From assembly GCA_016716535.1 (NCBI GenBank), contig JADJWD010000002.1, forward strand, positions 1 through 64,000: a DNA stretch of 64,000 nucleotides, read 5' to 3'. The stretch comes from Betaproteobacteria bacterium (GTDB lineage: Bacteria; Pseudomonadota; Gammaproteobacteria; Burkholderiales; Burkholderiaceae_C). Positions within the stretch are counted from its first letter, which is position 1. Each line of letters starts with the position of its first letter. The translations under genes and the position numbers were made by a program. Positions 41,824 through 50,524 of this stretch are shown here, in pieces. A model generated the notes under the pieces. That model saw nothing but the letters and a program-made list of their open reading frames with translations, had not been told where the DNA came from and did not search any database.

Positions 41824-42669
41824 ATGAACCCCTTGCTCCCACGTCTGGCCCGGGCCGCCTGGCGCATCCGCCGCTACGCGGTGCGCATGGGCGAGGTGCA
41901 GGGGCAGGGTTACATCGGCCAGGCGCTCGGTTATGCCGACGTGCTGGCGGTGGCCTACCGGCACGCGCTGAAGCTGAAACCCGACGACCCGAAATGGGAA
42001 GGCCGCGACCGCTTCCTCCTCTCGCATGGCCACTACGCGATCGCGCACTACGCGGCGCTGATCGAGGCGGGCGTGCTGCCCGAAAGCGAGCTCGAGACCT
42101 ACGGCAGCGACGCGAGCCGCCTGCCGATGTCGGGCATGGCCAGCTACACGCCGGGCATGGAGATCTCCGGCGGCTCGCTCGGCCAGGGGCTCGTCATCGC
42201 GGTGGGCATGGCGCTGGCGCTGAAGCACAAGAAGAACCCGGCCTTCGTCTACAACAGCATGAGCGACGGCGAACTCGACGAGGGCGCGACGTGGGAGGCA
42301 GCGATGTCGGCCGCGCACCACCGGCTCGGCCACCTCGTGTGCCTCGTCGACATCAACAACCAGCAGGCCGACGGCGCCTCGGGCAAGGTGCTCGGCTTCG
42401 AGCCGCTGGCCGACAAGTGGGCGGCCTTCGGCTGGCATGTGCAGCGCGTCGACGGCAACGATCTCGCCGCGGTGCTGGCCGCGTTCGACGCGGCGCGTGC
42501 GGCGAAGGAAGCCAAGCCGCGCGTCATCCTCTTCGACACGTTGATGGGCAAGGGGGTGCCCTTCCTCGAACAGCGCGAGAAGAACCACTTCATCCGCGTC
42601 GACCCGCCGGAGTGGGCGCAGGCGCTGGCCGTGCTCGATGCGACGCAGCCCGAAGGAGCGCTGGCATGA
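41824..42669 (+). CDS. Transketolase, N-terminal subunit
   Basis: 281 residues corresponding to the thiamine diphosphate-binding half of transketolase: GYIGQALGYADVLAVAYRHA, FLLSHGHYAIAHYAAL, GMEISGGSLGQGLVIAVGMA, SDGELDEGATWEAAMSAAHH and VDINNQQADGASGKV. Split transketolases of this kind need the partner subunit encoded next. They transfer two-carbon units between sugars, or act as a DXP-synthase-like enzyme on unknown substrates. The stop overlaps the next start as ATGA. Confidence 0.9.
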   Translation: MNPLLPRLARAAWRIRRYAVRMGEVQGQGYIGQALGYADVLAVAYRHALKLKPDDPKWEGRDRFLLSHGHYAIAHYAALIEAGVLPESELETYGSDASRLPMSGMASYTPGMEISGGSLGQGLVIAVGMALALKHKKNPAFVYNSMSDGELDEGATWEAAMSAAHHRLGHLVCLVDINNQQADGASGKVLGFEPLADKWAAFGWHVQRVDGNDLAAVLAAFDAARAAKEAKPRVILFDTLMGKGVPFLEQREKNHFIRVDPPEWAQALAVLDATQPEGALA

Positions 42670-43685
42670 ACACCGTCACCGACAACAAGCCCAAGCTCAC
42701 CACCTCGGCGATGATCGCCTCGATCGCCAGCGAGGGGCAGCGCGTGCAGGCCGCGCCCTTCGGCAAGGCGCTCGTGGAACTCGCCGCCAAGCGCCCCGAG
42801 ATCGTCGGTCTCACCGCCGACCTCGCGAAGTACACCGACCTGCACCTCTTCGCGCAGGCGTATCCCGAGCGCTTCTTCCAGATGGGGATGGCCGAGCAGT
42901 TGCTGATGGGTGCGGCCGGCGGCATGGCCAAGGAAGGGCTCGTGCCGTTCGCGACCACCTACGCCGTCTTCGGCACGCGCCGCGCCTACGACTTCATCCA
43001 TCAGGTCATCGCCGAGGAGCACCTCAACGTCAAGATCTGCTGCGCGCTGCCGGGCCTGACGACCGGCTATGGCCCGAGCCACCAGGCGACCGAAGACCTG
43101 GCGATGATGCGCGGCGTGCCGGGGCTGACGATCGTCGATCCTTGTGATGCGCTCGACATCGAGCAGGCGGTGCCGCAGATCGCCGCGCACGACGGGCCCG
43201 TCTACATGCGCCTGCTGCGGGGCAACGTGCCGCGGGTGCTGGACGAGATCGAGGGCGCAACCGAGAAGTACAGCTTCGAACTCGGCCGCGCGAAGCTGCT
43301 GCGCGACGGCGCCGACGTGCTGGTCATCTCGAGCGGCATCCTGACGATGCGCGCGCTGGAGGTGGCCACCGATCTTGCGAAAGACAAGATCGGCGTCGCC
43401 GTGCTGCACTGCCCGACGATCAAGCCGCTGGACGAAGCGGCCATCGTCGAAGCCGTGCGCGCCAGGCCGCGGCTCGTTGTCGTCGCCGAGAACCACTCGG
43501 TGGTCGGTGGCCTCGGCGAAGCGGTGGCCGCGGTGCTGCTGCGCCACCGCGTGCAGCCCGCCGGCTTCGAACTCGCCGGCCTGCCCGACGCCTTCCTCGA
43601 CGCCGGCGCGCTGCCGACGCTGCACGAACGCTACGGCATCAGCCGCGAGGCGCTGGGCAGAAGGATCAGGGGGTGGGTGGGGTGA
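42666..43685 (+). CDS. Transketolase, C-terminal subunit
   Basis: 339 residues covering the PYR and C-terminal domains: GLTADLAKYTDLHLFAQAYP, QMGMAEQLLMGAAGGMAKEG (catalytic Glu), FATTYAVFGTRRAYDFIHQ, GYGPSHQATEDLAMMRGVPG, and the C-terminal VVVAENHSVVGGLGEAVAA. Start ATG 42666 overlaps the N-terminal subunit gene by 4 bases, so the two chains are made in step. With no other sugar genes around, the substrate is unknown. Confidence 0.9.
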   Translation: MNTVTDNKPKLTTSAMIASIASEGQRVQAAPFGKALVELAAKRPEIVGLTADLAKYTDLHLFAQAYPERFFQMGMAEQLLMGAAGGMAKEGLVPFATTYAVFGTRRAYDFIHQVIAEEHLNVKICCALPGLTTGYGPSHQATEDLAMMRGVPGLTIVDPCDALDIEQAVPQIAAHDGPVYMRLLRGNVPRVLDEIEGATEKYSFELGRAKLLRDGADVLVISSGILTMRALEVATDLAKDKIGVAVLHCPTIKPLDEAAIVEAVRARPRLVVVAENHSVVGGLGEAVAAVLLRHRVQPAGFELAGLPDAFLDAGALPTLHERYGISREALGRRIRGWVG

Positions 43686-43691
43686 GGTCAG

Positions 43692-43831
43692 TCACGCGCC
43701 GGAAAGCGTCGTGACGCGCCTCGGAAACGCCTTCGCGAGCTTCGCTTCGGCGGTCACGAGCTTCACGTCCAGGAACCCGGCCAGGGCGACGTACTCGCAG
43801 TCGCAGGCCGAGCATCGTGCCCGGGCATGTC
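43692..43831 (-). pseudogene. Remnant of a VapC-type PIN-domain toxin, C-terminal end only
   Basis: The minus strand reads ARCSACDCEYVALAGFLDVK and then LVTAEAKLAKAFPRRVTTL before a TGA at 43692-43694. This is the C-terminal third of a PIN-domain ribonuclease: the YDCEYVALA helix carries a conserved acidic residue and LVTAD(A)KL another. The rest of the toxin and any VapB antitoxin are missing. DNA before it belongs to the start region of the DUF2231 gene on the other strand. It is a deletion remnant. Confidence 0.65.
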
Positions 43832-43889
43832 GATTGCTTTCCCTCGTGGAACGACGGCGCGCGTTGGCGACGGCCGGGAGAAACGTGTC

Positions 43890-44414
43890 ATGGAAAGCAA
43901 AGTGCGGCTGTTCGGGCATCCGGTGCATCAGATGCTCATCGTCTTTCCGGTCGGGCTGTTGCTCGCTTCGCTGGCGTTCGACGTCATTCACCTGGCCGCC
44001 GACAGCGCGGTGGCGGCGACGGTGGCGCATGCGTTGATCGCCACCGGCGTCATCGCCGGGCTGCTCGCCGCGCCGTGGGGCGCGGTCGACTGGCACGCGC
44101 TGCCAGCGAACACGCGCGCCAAGCGTGTCGGCGCGGCGCATGGCGCGGGCAACGTGCTTGTGCTCGTGTTGTTCGCGGCCAGCGGCTGGCTGCGCAGCGC
44201 CGCGCCCGAGGCACCTTCGGCGCTGGCGCTCGGGTTGGCGTTTGCCGGTGCGCTGGTGTTGTTGCTCACCGCGTGGCTGGGCGGTGAACTGGTGGACCGG
44301 CTCGGCGTCGGCGTGTCGCCACACGCAAATCTCGATGCGCGCAGCTCGCTCGAAGGGCCGGCGCTGCCGCCGATGCACGCCAACGAGCCGCGTGCCGGCG
44401 GCGGCGTGCGCTGA
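43890..44414 (+). CDS. DUF2231 family membrane protein
   Basis: 174 residues from ATG 43890 (gggag upstream); a second ATG lies 21 codons earlier. Opens MESKVRLFGHPVHQMLIVFP, the DUF2231 signature with HPVHQ, then four membrane helices (LLLASLAFDVIHLAADS, VAHALIATGVIAGLLAAPWG, AAHGAGNVLVLVLFAASGWL, ALALGLAFAGALVLLLTAWL) and a cytoplasmic tail ending in a basic GVR. The conserved HP and H in the helices suggest heme or metal binding, in line with the DoxX/cytochrome b-like view of the family, but this is not established. Convergent with the crotonase gene, 8 bases apart. Confidence 0.82.
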   Translation: MESKVRLFGHPVHQMLIVFPVGLLLASLAFDVIHLAADSAVAATVAHALIATGVIAGLLAAPWGAVDWHALPANTRAKRVGAAHGAGNVLVLVLFAASGWLRSAAPEAPSALALGLAFAGALVLLLTAWLGGELVDRLGVGVSPHANLDARSSLEGPALPPMHANEPRAGGGVR

Positions 44415-44422
44415 CCGCGCGT

Positions 44423-45232
44423 TCACACCCCGTCGTCCTCGCCGAAGCGCCCGTGCCGGCCGGCGCCGGCAGCAAAACGCGCCGCGCCGGCCAGCGCCTC
44501 GGCGGCGACGACGGGGTAGCCGGCGGCGCCTTCGTGGCGCAATGCCTCGGCCAGCGGCAGGGTCCACTGCGCATAAGCCGACGCGCGGTCGGCGTTCATG
44601 CAGCGCTGAGGGAACTTGGCGAGTTGCCGCGCCAGCGCCTGCGCGGCGGCGAGCGATTCGCCGTCTTCGACGACGCGGTTGACGAGGCCGATCGCCAGCG
44701 CCTCGTCGGCGCCGACAGCGCGCCCGGTGAGGATCAAATCGAGCGCGCGCCCCATGCCGACGATGCGCGGCAGCCGCACCGTGCCGCCGTCGATGAGCGG
44801 CACGCCCCAGCGCCGGCAGAAGACGCCGAAGGTGGCGCCCCTGGCCGCGACGCGCAGGTCGCACATCAGCGCCAGCTCCAAGCCGCCGGCGACCGCGTAG
44901 CCCTCGATGGCGGCGATCACCGGCTTCGTGAACGCCATGCGAGTCGGCCCCATCGGGCCGGGCGCGGCGCCGGTGGGCTCGATGTGATTCGCGCGCGCCG
45001 GCTCGCCGAGTGAGGTGAGATCGGCGCCGGCGCAGAAGTGCCCGCCGCTGCCGGTGAAGACGGCGACGCGCAACGTGTCGTCGGCCTCGAAGGCTTCGAA
45101 CGCGGCGTGCAGGGCCGCAGCGGTCGGTCCATCGACGGCGTTGCGGCACTCGGGGCGGTGCAGCGTGATCGTGACGATCGAGTCGTCGGGCGCGGTGCGG
45201 TGGGTGGTGACGGGGGAGGAGGGGGTGGGCAT
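44423..45232 (-). CDS. Enoyl-CoA hydratase/isomerase (crotonase) family protein
   Basis: 269 residues. Crotonase motifs: TLHRPECRNAVDG, GSGGHFCAGADLTSL (first oxyanion-hole strand), IAAIEGYAVAGGLELALMCD (second oxyanion-hole NH), FCRRWGVPLIDGGTVRLPRI, and GLVNRVVEDGESLAAAQALA. The GGTVRLPR loop with catalytic acidic residues altered is common in the enoyl-CoA hydratase paralogues of unknown substrate. It could hydrate an enoyl-CoA in acid breakdown. It is divergent from phoD. Confidence 0.88.
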   Translation of the reverse strand: MPTPSSPVTTHRTAPDDSIVTITLHRPECRNAVDGPTAAALHAAFEAFEADDTLRVAVFTGSGGHFCAGADLTSLGEPARANHIEPTGAAPGPMGPTRMAFTKPVIAAIEGYAVAGGLELALMCDLRVAARGATFGVFCRRWGVPLIDGGTVRLPRIVGMGRALDLILTGRAVGADEALAIGLVNRVVEDGESLAAAQALARQLAKFPQRCMNADRASAYAQWTLPLAEALRHEGAAGYPVVAAEALAGAARFAAGAGRHGRFGEDDGV

Positions 45233-45345
45233 GGCGCGGAGCGACGGGATGGTGGCGACACGGCAATGATGCGTTGTCGCTGAGGGCCCTTCTTCTGAAC
45301 GCAGGTTGGCCTCGAACGGAGGTTGGCCTGCGGCACACTCCTCGC

Positions 45346-47058
45346 ATGATGTTGCCTTCGCGCCGGCGCGTGCTGCGCCAGATCGTCACCGGCGCCGCGG
45401 CGCTGTCGGGCCTTCCGGTCTTCGTGCGCCACGCGCTTGCCGCCGACGCGCCGCGCTTCACGCTCGGAGTCGCTTCGGGTTCGCCGACGGCAACGTCGGT
45501 GGTGCTATGGACGCGCGTCGTCGCGCCGGCCGCGCTCGCCGCGTTCGGTGTCGCGGAACAAGGCGATGGCGTGGACGATGGCACCGCCCGGCTGCCGCCC
45601 GAAGTGCCGGTGCAATGGGAAGTCGCCGCCGACGAAGCGTTCTCGCAGATCGTCGCGCGCGGCACCGAGCCCGCGCGCGCCGCCGAGGCGCACACCGTGC
45701 ATGCGGAGGTGACGGGCCTCGCGCCGGGGCGCGTCTACTGGTATCGCTTCGCGGCGCTCGGCCAGCGCAGCGCCGCCGGCCGCACGCGCACCGCGCCGGC
45801 CGCCGATGCCGACGTGGCGCGCCTGGATTTCGCGATCGCGAGCTGCCAGCGCTGGGAGCACGGCCACTGGGCCGCCTGGCGCGACCTCGCGGCGAACGCG
45901 CCGGATCTGGTGCTCTTCCTCGGCGACTACATCTACGAGTACGCGTCGGTGCCGAACGGCCCGCGCAGCCACGCGCTCGGCGCGGCGACGACGCTGGCCG
46001 GCTACCGCGCGCGCTACGCGCTGTACAAGAGCGACCCGCTGCTGCAGGCCGCGCACGCCGTGGCGCCGTGGGTTGTCATCTGGGACGACCACGAGGTCGA
46101 GAACGACTACGCCGGCGTGCAAAGCGAGCGGCTGCACGGCGACTTCGCGGCCCGCCGCGCGGCCGCCTACCGCGCCTGGTGGGAGCACATGCCGCTGCCA
46201 CACGCACTGCGCCCGCTGGCCGCCGGCGGTGGCGCGATGACGATCCACGGCCGCCTCGACTGGGGCCGGCTGGCGCGGCTGCAATGGGTGGACGACCGCC
46301 AGTTCCGCGACCCGCAGCTGTGCCCGCGCGCCGACCGCGGCGGCGGCAGCAACACCGTGCGCCTGCGCGACTGCCCCGGCCTCGTGCGCGAGACCGCGCG
46401 CACGCTGCTCGGCGCCGCGCAGGAGCGCTGGCTCGCCGAAGGCTGGAGCACGGCGCACCCGTGGAACCTGCTGGCGCAGCAGACGCTGATGGCGCGCTTC
46501 ACGCGCGAGGCGGTGGCGGCGCCTTCGACAACTGCCGCGAATGCGATGAATGCCGCGAGTGCCGCGAGTGCCGCGAGTGCCGAGAATGCCGCCAACGGCC
46601 TCGGCCCCGCGGCCGATGCTCCTCTGTTGGGCCGTTATTGGACCGACGGCTGGGACGGTTACCCCGCGGCGCGGCAGCGGCTGCTCTCGGTGCTGGCCGA
46701 GCGGCGCGTGCCGAACCCGGTGGTCTTCGGCGGCGACGTGCACGCCAACTACGTCGCCGACCTGCACGTCGACTTCGACGCCGCCGACCGCCGCGCCCCC
46801 ATCGCCACCGAGTTCTGCGGCACCTCGATCAGCAGCCGCGGCAGCGCACAAAGCAGCGTCGATGCGGCGCTGCGCTTCAACCCGCACATCCGCTACGGCC
46901 GCAGCGAAGAGCGCGGCTACGGCCGCTTCACGCTGACGCGCGAGCGGTTGAGCGCGGACCTGCGCGTCGTCGCCGATCCGGCCGACCCGGCGAGCGCGGT
47001 GAAGAGCGGCGCGCGGTTTGTTGTCGAAGCGGGGAGGGCGGGGGCGGTGAAGGGCTGA
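45346..47058 (+). CDS. phoD: PhoD-type alkaline phosphatase
   Basis: 570 residues from ATG 45346, with a Tat-like signal (SRRRVLRQIVTGAAALSGLP). The N-terminal Fn3-like domain (FTLGVASGSPTATSVVLWTR, YWYRFAALG) is followed by the metallophosphatase core: ASCQRWEHGHWAAW, FLGDYIYEY, WDDHEVENDYAG and FGGDVHANYVADL, which supply the Fe/Ca ligands. PhoD hydrolyses phosphomonoesters and diesters outside the cytoplasm during phosphate shortage. An Ala/Ser/Asn-rich low-complexity insert (residues near 400-422) is encoded by 9-base repeats. Confidence 0.92.
   Translation: MMLPSRRRVLRQIVTGAAALSGLPVFVRHALAADAPRFTLGVASGSPTATSVVLWTRVVAPAALAAFGVAEQGDGVDDGTARLPPEVPVQWEVAADEAFSQIVARGTEPARAAEAHTVHAEVTGLAPGRVYWYRFAALGQRSAAGRTRTAPAADADVARLDFAIASCQRWEHGHWAAWRDLAANAPDLVLFLGDYIYEYASVPNGPRSHALGAATTLAGYRARYALYKSDPLLQAAHAVAPWVVIWDDHEVENDYAGVQSERLHGDFAARRAAAYRAWWEHMPLPHALRPLAAGGGAMTIHGRLDWGRLARLQWVDDRQFRDPQLCPRADRGGGSNTVRLRDCPGLVRETARTLLGAAQERWLAEGWSTAHPWNLLAQQTLMARFTREAVAAPSTTAANAMNAASAASAASAENAANGLGPAADAPLLGRYWTDGWDGYPAARQRLLSVLAERRVPNPVVFGGDVHANYVADLHVDFDAADRRAPIATEFCGTSISSRGSAQSSVDAALRFNPHIRYGRSEERGYGRFTLTRERLSADLRVVADPADPASAVKSGARFVVEAGRAGAVKG
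46552..46587 (+). repeat. 9-base tandem repeat inside phoD
   Basis: Three exact copies of gccgcgagt at 46552-46578 and a degenerate fourth (gccgagaat), flanked by related gccgcgaat-type units. They encode the NAASAASAASAENAANG low-complexity loop of PhoD. In-frame copy-number change would only alter loop length. Confidence 0.85.
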
Positions 47059-47069
47059 GAAAGGCTGAA

Positions 47070-48818
47070 CTACGCCGACGGCCCCGCCCGCCAATCCCGC
47101 TCGAGCGCGTCCCACGCGGCCAACGGCTGCAAGTCGGGCACCCAGGCCAAGCCGGACTTCGCGTCCGACGACTTCGGCTCGCCGCTGACCAGCACGTCCA
47201 GCAGCGCCGGCCGGCCGGCGCGCACGGCCTCGAGCGCGCGCGCCAGCGCCGCGGGCAGGGCCGACGTGTGTTCGACGCGCTCGCCGTGTGCGCCGAAAGC
47301 GCGCGCCATCGCCGCGTGGTCGGCACGCTGCAGACGCGTGCCGACGACCTTGCCGTGCGTCGTCGTCTGGTCGTGCACCTCGATCTGCCAGGCGCCGTTG
47401 TTCGCGACGACGACGAGCACCGGCACGCGGTGGCGAACGGCGGTGTCGAGCTCCATCGCGTTGAAGCCGAAGGCGCCGTCACCGGTCAGCACGGCGACGG
47501 TCTTGCCGGGCAGCGCCAGCGCCGCGCCGATGCCGAACGGCGTGCCGACGCCGATGCAGCCGAGCGCGCCGGGGTCGAGGTAGGCGCTGCACCGCATGCC
47601 GACGCGCGCGAACGACAGGAAGTCGCCGCCGTCGGCGATGACGGTGGCGTCGTCGCCGATGGCGCGCTGCACCTCGTGCAGCAGCCGGTTCGGGTGCATG
47701 AAGCCGTCGGCGCCGTCGGGGGCGGTGGCCATCGAGGCCGCGAGCTGGCTCGACCGCTCGGCGTGGCCGCGGCGCAGGCGTTGCTGCCAGTCGAGGTCGA
47801 TCGCGTTCTCTCGCTTGCCCATGGCGGCCGTCAGCGCGTGCAGCGCCCGACGCGGCGTCGCGAACAACTCGGCTTCACCTCGGCGGTTGTCGCGCAATTC
47901 GGCGGCGTTGTCGGCGATGCGCAGCCACGCTGGCGCGCCGAAGATCGCTGGCGAGCCGTAGCCCAACTGGAAATCGAGCTTGCGCCCGACGGTGACGACG
48001 AGATCGGCGTCGCCCATCACGGCACCGCGCATCGCGTTGACCAGCGACGGGTGGTCGTCGCGAATCACGCCTTTGCACTCGCCGGTGTCGAGGTAGAGCG
48101 CGCCGGTCGCATCGAGGAACGCAGCGAGTTCGAGGCCCGCGGTGCGTGCGCCGCGGCCGCCGATGACGAGCGGCCGGCGCGCACGGGCGATCAGCTCCAC
48201 TGCCTGCGCGACGGCGGCCGGGTCGGGTGCGATCTCGAGCGCCGGCCGGCGGCGTTCGTGTTCCGCCAACTGCACCGCCAGCGGCACCTCGGCGCGCAGC
48301 ACGTCGGTCGGGAAGTCGATGAACACCGGGCCCGGCTCACTGCCGCCGTCGCCAACCGCCGCGGCAAACGCTTCGTCCAACGCCTGCGGCACCTGCGCCG
48401 GCACCCGCACCGTTCGCGCGAGCCGCGTGATGCCGCGCAGCAGCCCCACATGGTCGAGGTCCTGCAGCGCGCCGCGGTGCATCTGCGGCTGCGGCGCCGT
48501 GCCCGAGAGCACGACGACCGGCGCGCGCGCGACGTGCGCGTTGGCGATGCCGGTCGTCGCGTTCGTGACGCCGGGCCCGGCAGTGACGAGCGCGATGCCG
48601 GGCCGCCCGCTCGTCTCGCCGTAGGCGTGGGCCATGTAGACGGCCGCGCGCTCGTCGCGCACGTCGACGATGCCGATGCCCTGCGCGTCCAGCGCCATCC
48701 AGATCGGCATGATGTGTCCGCCGCAAAGGCCGAAGACACGATCGACGCCGCGCGCCTTCAGCGCGCGCGCGATCACGGCGGCGGCCGTGTGCGGCCCGGA
48801 TGAAGGCGCGGCGGACAT
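47070..48818 (-). CDS. Thiamine diphosphate-dependent enzyme (acetolactate synthase / 2-hydroxyacyl-CoA lyase family)
   Basis: 582 residues with three ThDP-enzyme domains. Catalytic Glu56 lies in VDVRDERAAVYMAHA; VTAGPGVTNATTGIANAH follows; the ThDP motif is GDGAFGFNAMEL at 446-457 ending in VVVANN at 469-474. The segment QMHRGALQDLDHVGLLRGI fills the place where family members read GAFQE. It starts 17 bases after the hcmA stop, so it is the fifth gene of the HCM operon. By context it may be a 2-hydroxyacyl-CoA lyase that splits 2-hydroxyisobutyryl-CoA to acetone and formyl-CoA, but sequence alone does not separate this from an acetolactate-synthase-like decarboxylase. Confidence 0.8.
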   Translation of the reverse strand: MSAAPSSGPHTAAAVIARALKARGVDRVFGLCGGHIMPIWMALDAQGIGIVDVRDERAAVYMAHAYGETSGRPGIALVTAGPGVTNATTGIANAHVARAPVVVLSGTAPQPQMHRGALQDLDHVGLLRGITRLARTVRVPAQVPQALDEAFAAAVGDGGSEPGPVFIDFPTDVLRAEVPLAVQLAEHERRRPALEIAPDPAAVAQAVELIARARRPLVIGGRGARTAGLELAAFLDATGALYLDTGECKGVIRDDHPSLVNAMRGAVMGDADLVVTVGRKLDFQLGYGSPAIFGAPAWLRIADNAAELRDNRRGEAELFATPRRALHALTAAMGKRENAIDLDWQQRLRRGHAERSSQLAASMATAPDGADGFMHPNRLLHEVQRAIGDDATVIADGGDFLSFARVGMRCSAYLDPGALGCIGVGTPFGIGAALALPGKTVAVLTGDGAFGFNAMELDTAVRHRVPVLVVVANNGAWQIEVHDQTTTHGKVVGTRLQRADHAAMARAFGAHGERVEHTSALPAALARALEAVRAGRPALLDVLVSGEPKSSDAKSGLAWVPDLQPLAAWDALERDWRAGPSA

Positions 48819-48835
48819 GGGCGGGCCGGGCGCGG

Positions 48836-50524
48836 TCAGAACACCGGCGTTTCGCGATACGTGCCCCAGATCCCCTTCAGCTTCTCGACGATGTCGCCCA
48901 TCGTCGCGCCCGCCTTCACGAGTTCGATCGTCACCGGCATCACGTTCTGCGTTTCGTCCTTCGCCACGGCGACCAGCCGGTCGAGCAGCGCTTGCACCTT
49001 CGCCTCGTCACGCTCGGCGCGCACGCGCCGCGTGCGCGAGATCTGCCGCTCGGCGGTCGTCGTGTCGTACGGGTGGATCTCGATCTTCGTGTCCTCTTCG
49101 GTCTCGACGAAGCGGTTGACGCCGATCACCGGCTTGCTGCCCGACTGCTTGCGCAGCGCCGTCTCGTAGGCGAAGTCGGCGATCTGCTTCTGGAACCAGC
49201 CCTGCTCGATGAGCTTGATCGTGCCGCCGCGCTCTTCGACTTCATCGAGGATCTCGAAGATCTTCTTCTCGTACTCGGTCGTCAGCGCCTCGACGTAGTA
49301 GCTGCCGCCCAGCGGGTCGATCACATCGGCGACGCCGCTTTCCTCGGCAATGATCTGCTGCGTGCGCAGCGCCATCTTCATCGCGTCTTCGGTGGGGATC
49401 GCGAACGCCTCGTCGTAGCCGTTGGTGTGCAGGCTCTGCGCGCCGCCAAGCACGGCCGACAGCGCCTGCAGCGCCGTGCGCACGACGTTGATCTTGTACT
49501 GCGGCTTGGTCAGCGTCGCCGCCGCCGTCTGGCAGTGGAAGCGCAGGCGCATCGACTCGGGGTTCTTGGCGCCGAAGCGCTCCTTCATGATCTTTGCGTA
49601 GCAGCGGCGCAGCGCGCGGAACTTGGCGACCTCTTCGAAGAAGTCGCCCTGGCTGACGAAGAAGAACGCGAGCCTTGGTGCGAATTCGTCGACGTGCATG
49701 CCGGTCTTCGTCACCTCCTCGACGTAGGTGACGAGGTTGGCGAGCGTGAACGCCGCTTCCTGCAGCGGCGACGAGCCCGCCTCGCTGATGTGGTAGCCGG
49801 AGATGTTGATCGGGTTGTAGCGCTTCAGGGTCTTCGCGCTGTAGGTGATGATGTCGCGCACGATGCGCACCGAAGGCGCGATCGGGTAGATGTACTCCTT
49901 CTGCGCCATGTACTCCTTCAGGATGTCGGCCTGCACGGTGCCCGAGAGCTTGTTCAGGTCGTAGCCGCGCTTCTCGCCGAGCGCGACGTACATCGCCAAG
50001 AGAATCCACGCCGTCGGGTTGATCGTCAGCGAGACCGAGATCTTCTCGAGGTCGATGTCGGCGAGCAGCGCTTCCATGTCGGCGAGCGTGTCGATCGCGA
50101 CGCCTTCGCGGCCGACCTCGCCGTCGCTCATCGGGTGGTCGCTGTCGTAGCCCATCAGCGTGGGCATGTCGAAGTCGGTCGAGATGCCCGTCTGGCCCTG
50201 CGCGATGAGGTACTTGAAGCGCTTGTTCGTGTCTTCGCCGGTGCCGAAGCCGGCGATCTGGCGCATCGTCCACGTGCGGCTGCGGTACATCGTCGGATAC
50301 GGGCCGCGCGTGAACGGATAACGGCCGGGCAGGCCGATGTCCTCGAGCGGCGTGGCGGCCACATCGGCCGCGGTGTAGGTGCGCTTGACCGGGAAGTCGC
50401 CGATCGTGTGGAACTGCGGCTTGCGCTCGGGCGCCTTCTTCAGGAAGGCGGCGACCTCGTTGGCCTCCCAGGACTGGGTCTCGGTGTCGAGGTGGTCGCG
50501 TTGCTTCGGGTCGAGCCAGTTCAT
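48836..50524 (-). CDS. hcmA: 2-hydroxyisobutyryl-CoA mutase, large subunit
   Basis: 562 residues: the substrate-binding barrel of the B12-dependent acyl-CoA mutases, without the cobalamin domain, which is a separate gene (53012-53422). Family blocks: [106 protein letters not shown]. Residue 90 is Ile (RQIAGFG) and residue 117 is Asp (STDFD), the pair reported to define 2-hydroxyisobutyryl-CoA mutase; methylmalonyl-CoA mutase has Tyr and isobutyryl-CoA mutase Phe at position 90. The enzyme interconverts 2-hydroxyisobutyryl-CoA and (S)-3-hydroxybutyryl-CoA. Start overlaps the GTPase stop as ATGA. Confidence 0.93.
   Translation of the reverse strand: MNWLDPKQRDHLDTETQSWEANEVAAFLKKAPERKPQFHTIGDFPVKRTYTAADVAATPLEDIGLPGRYPFTRGPYPTMYRSRTWTMRQIAGFGTGEDTNKRFKYLIAQGQTGISTDFDMPTLMGYDSDHPMSDGEVGREGVAIDTLADMEALLADIDLEKISVSLTINPTAWILLAMYVALGEKRGYDLNKLSGTVQADILKEYMAQKEYIYPIAPSVRIVRDIITYSAKTLKRYNPINISGYHISEAGSSPLQEAAFTLANLVTYVEEVTKTGMHVDEFAPRLAFFFVSQGDFFEEVAKFRALRRCYAKIMKERFGAKNPESMRLRFHCQTAAATLTKPQYKINVVRTALQALSAVLGGAQSLHTNGYDEAFAIPTEDAMKMALRTQQIIAEESGVADVIDPLGGSYYVEALTTEYEKKIFEILDEVEERGGTIKLIEQGWFQKQIADFAYETALRKQSGSKPVIGVNRFVETEEDTKIEIHPYDTTTAERQISRTRRVRAERDEAKVQALLDRLVAVAKDETQNVMPVTIELVKAGATMGDIVEKLKGIWGTYRETPVF

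Noticed and set aside
46540..46600. Possible CRISPR-like repeat
   Set aside because: Units are 9 bases, in frame and without spacers; it is a coding low-complexity tract in phoD.
45306..48803. Very long plus-strand open frame of over 1100 codons across phoD and the ThDP enzyme
   Set aside because: It reads phoD in a wrong frame and the ThDP gene antisense; composition is Arg/Ala-rich with no domain. High GC keeps such frames open.
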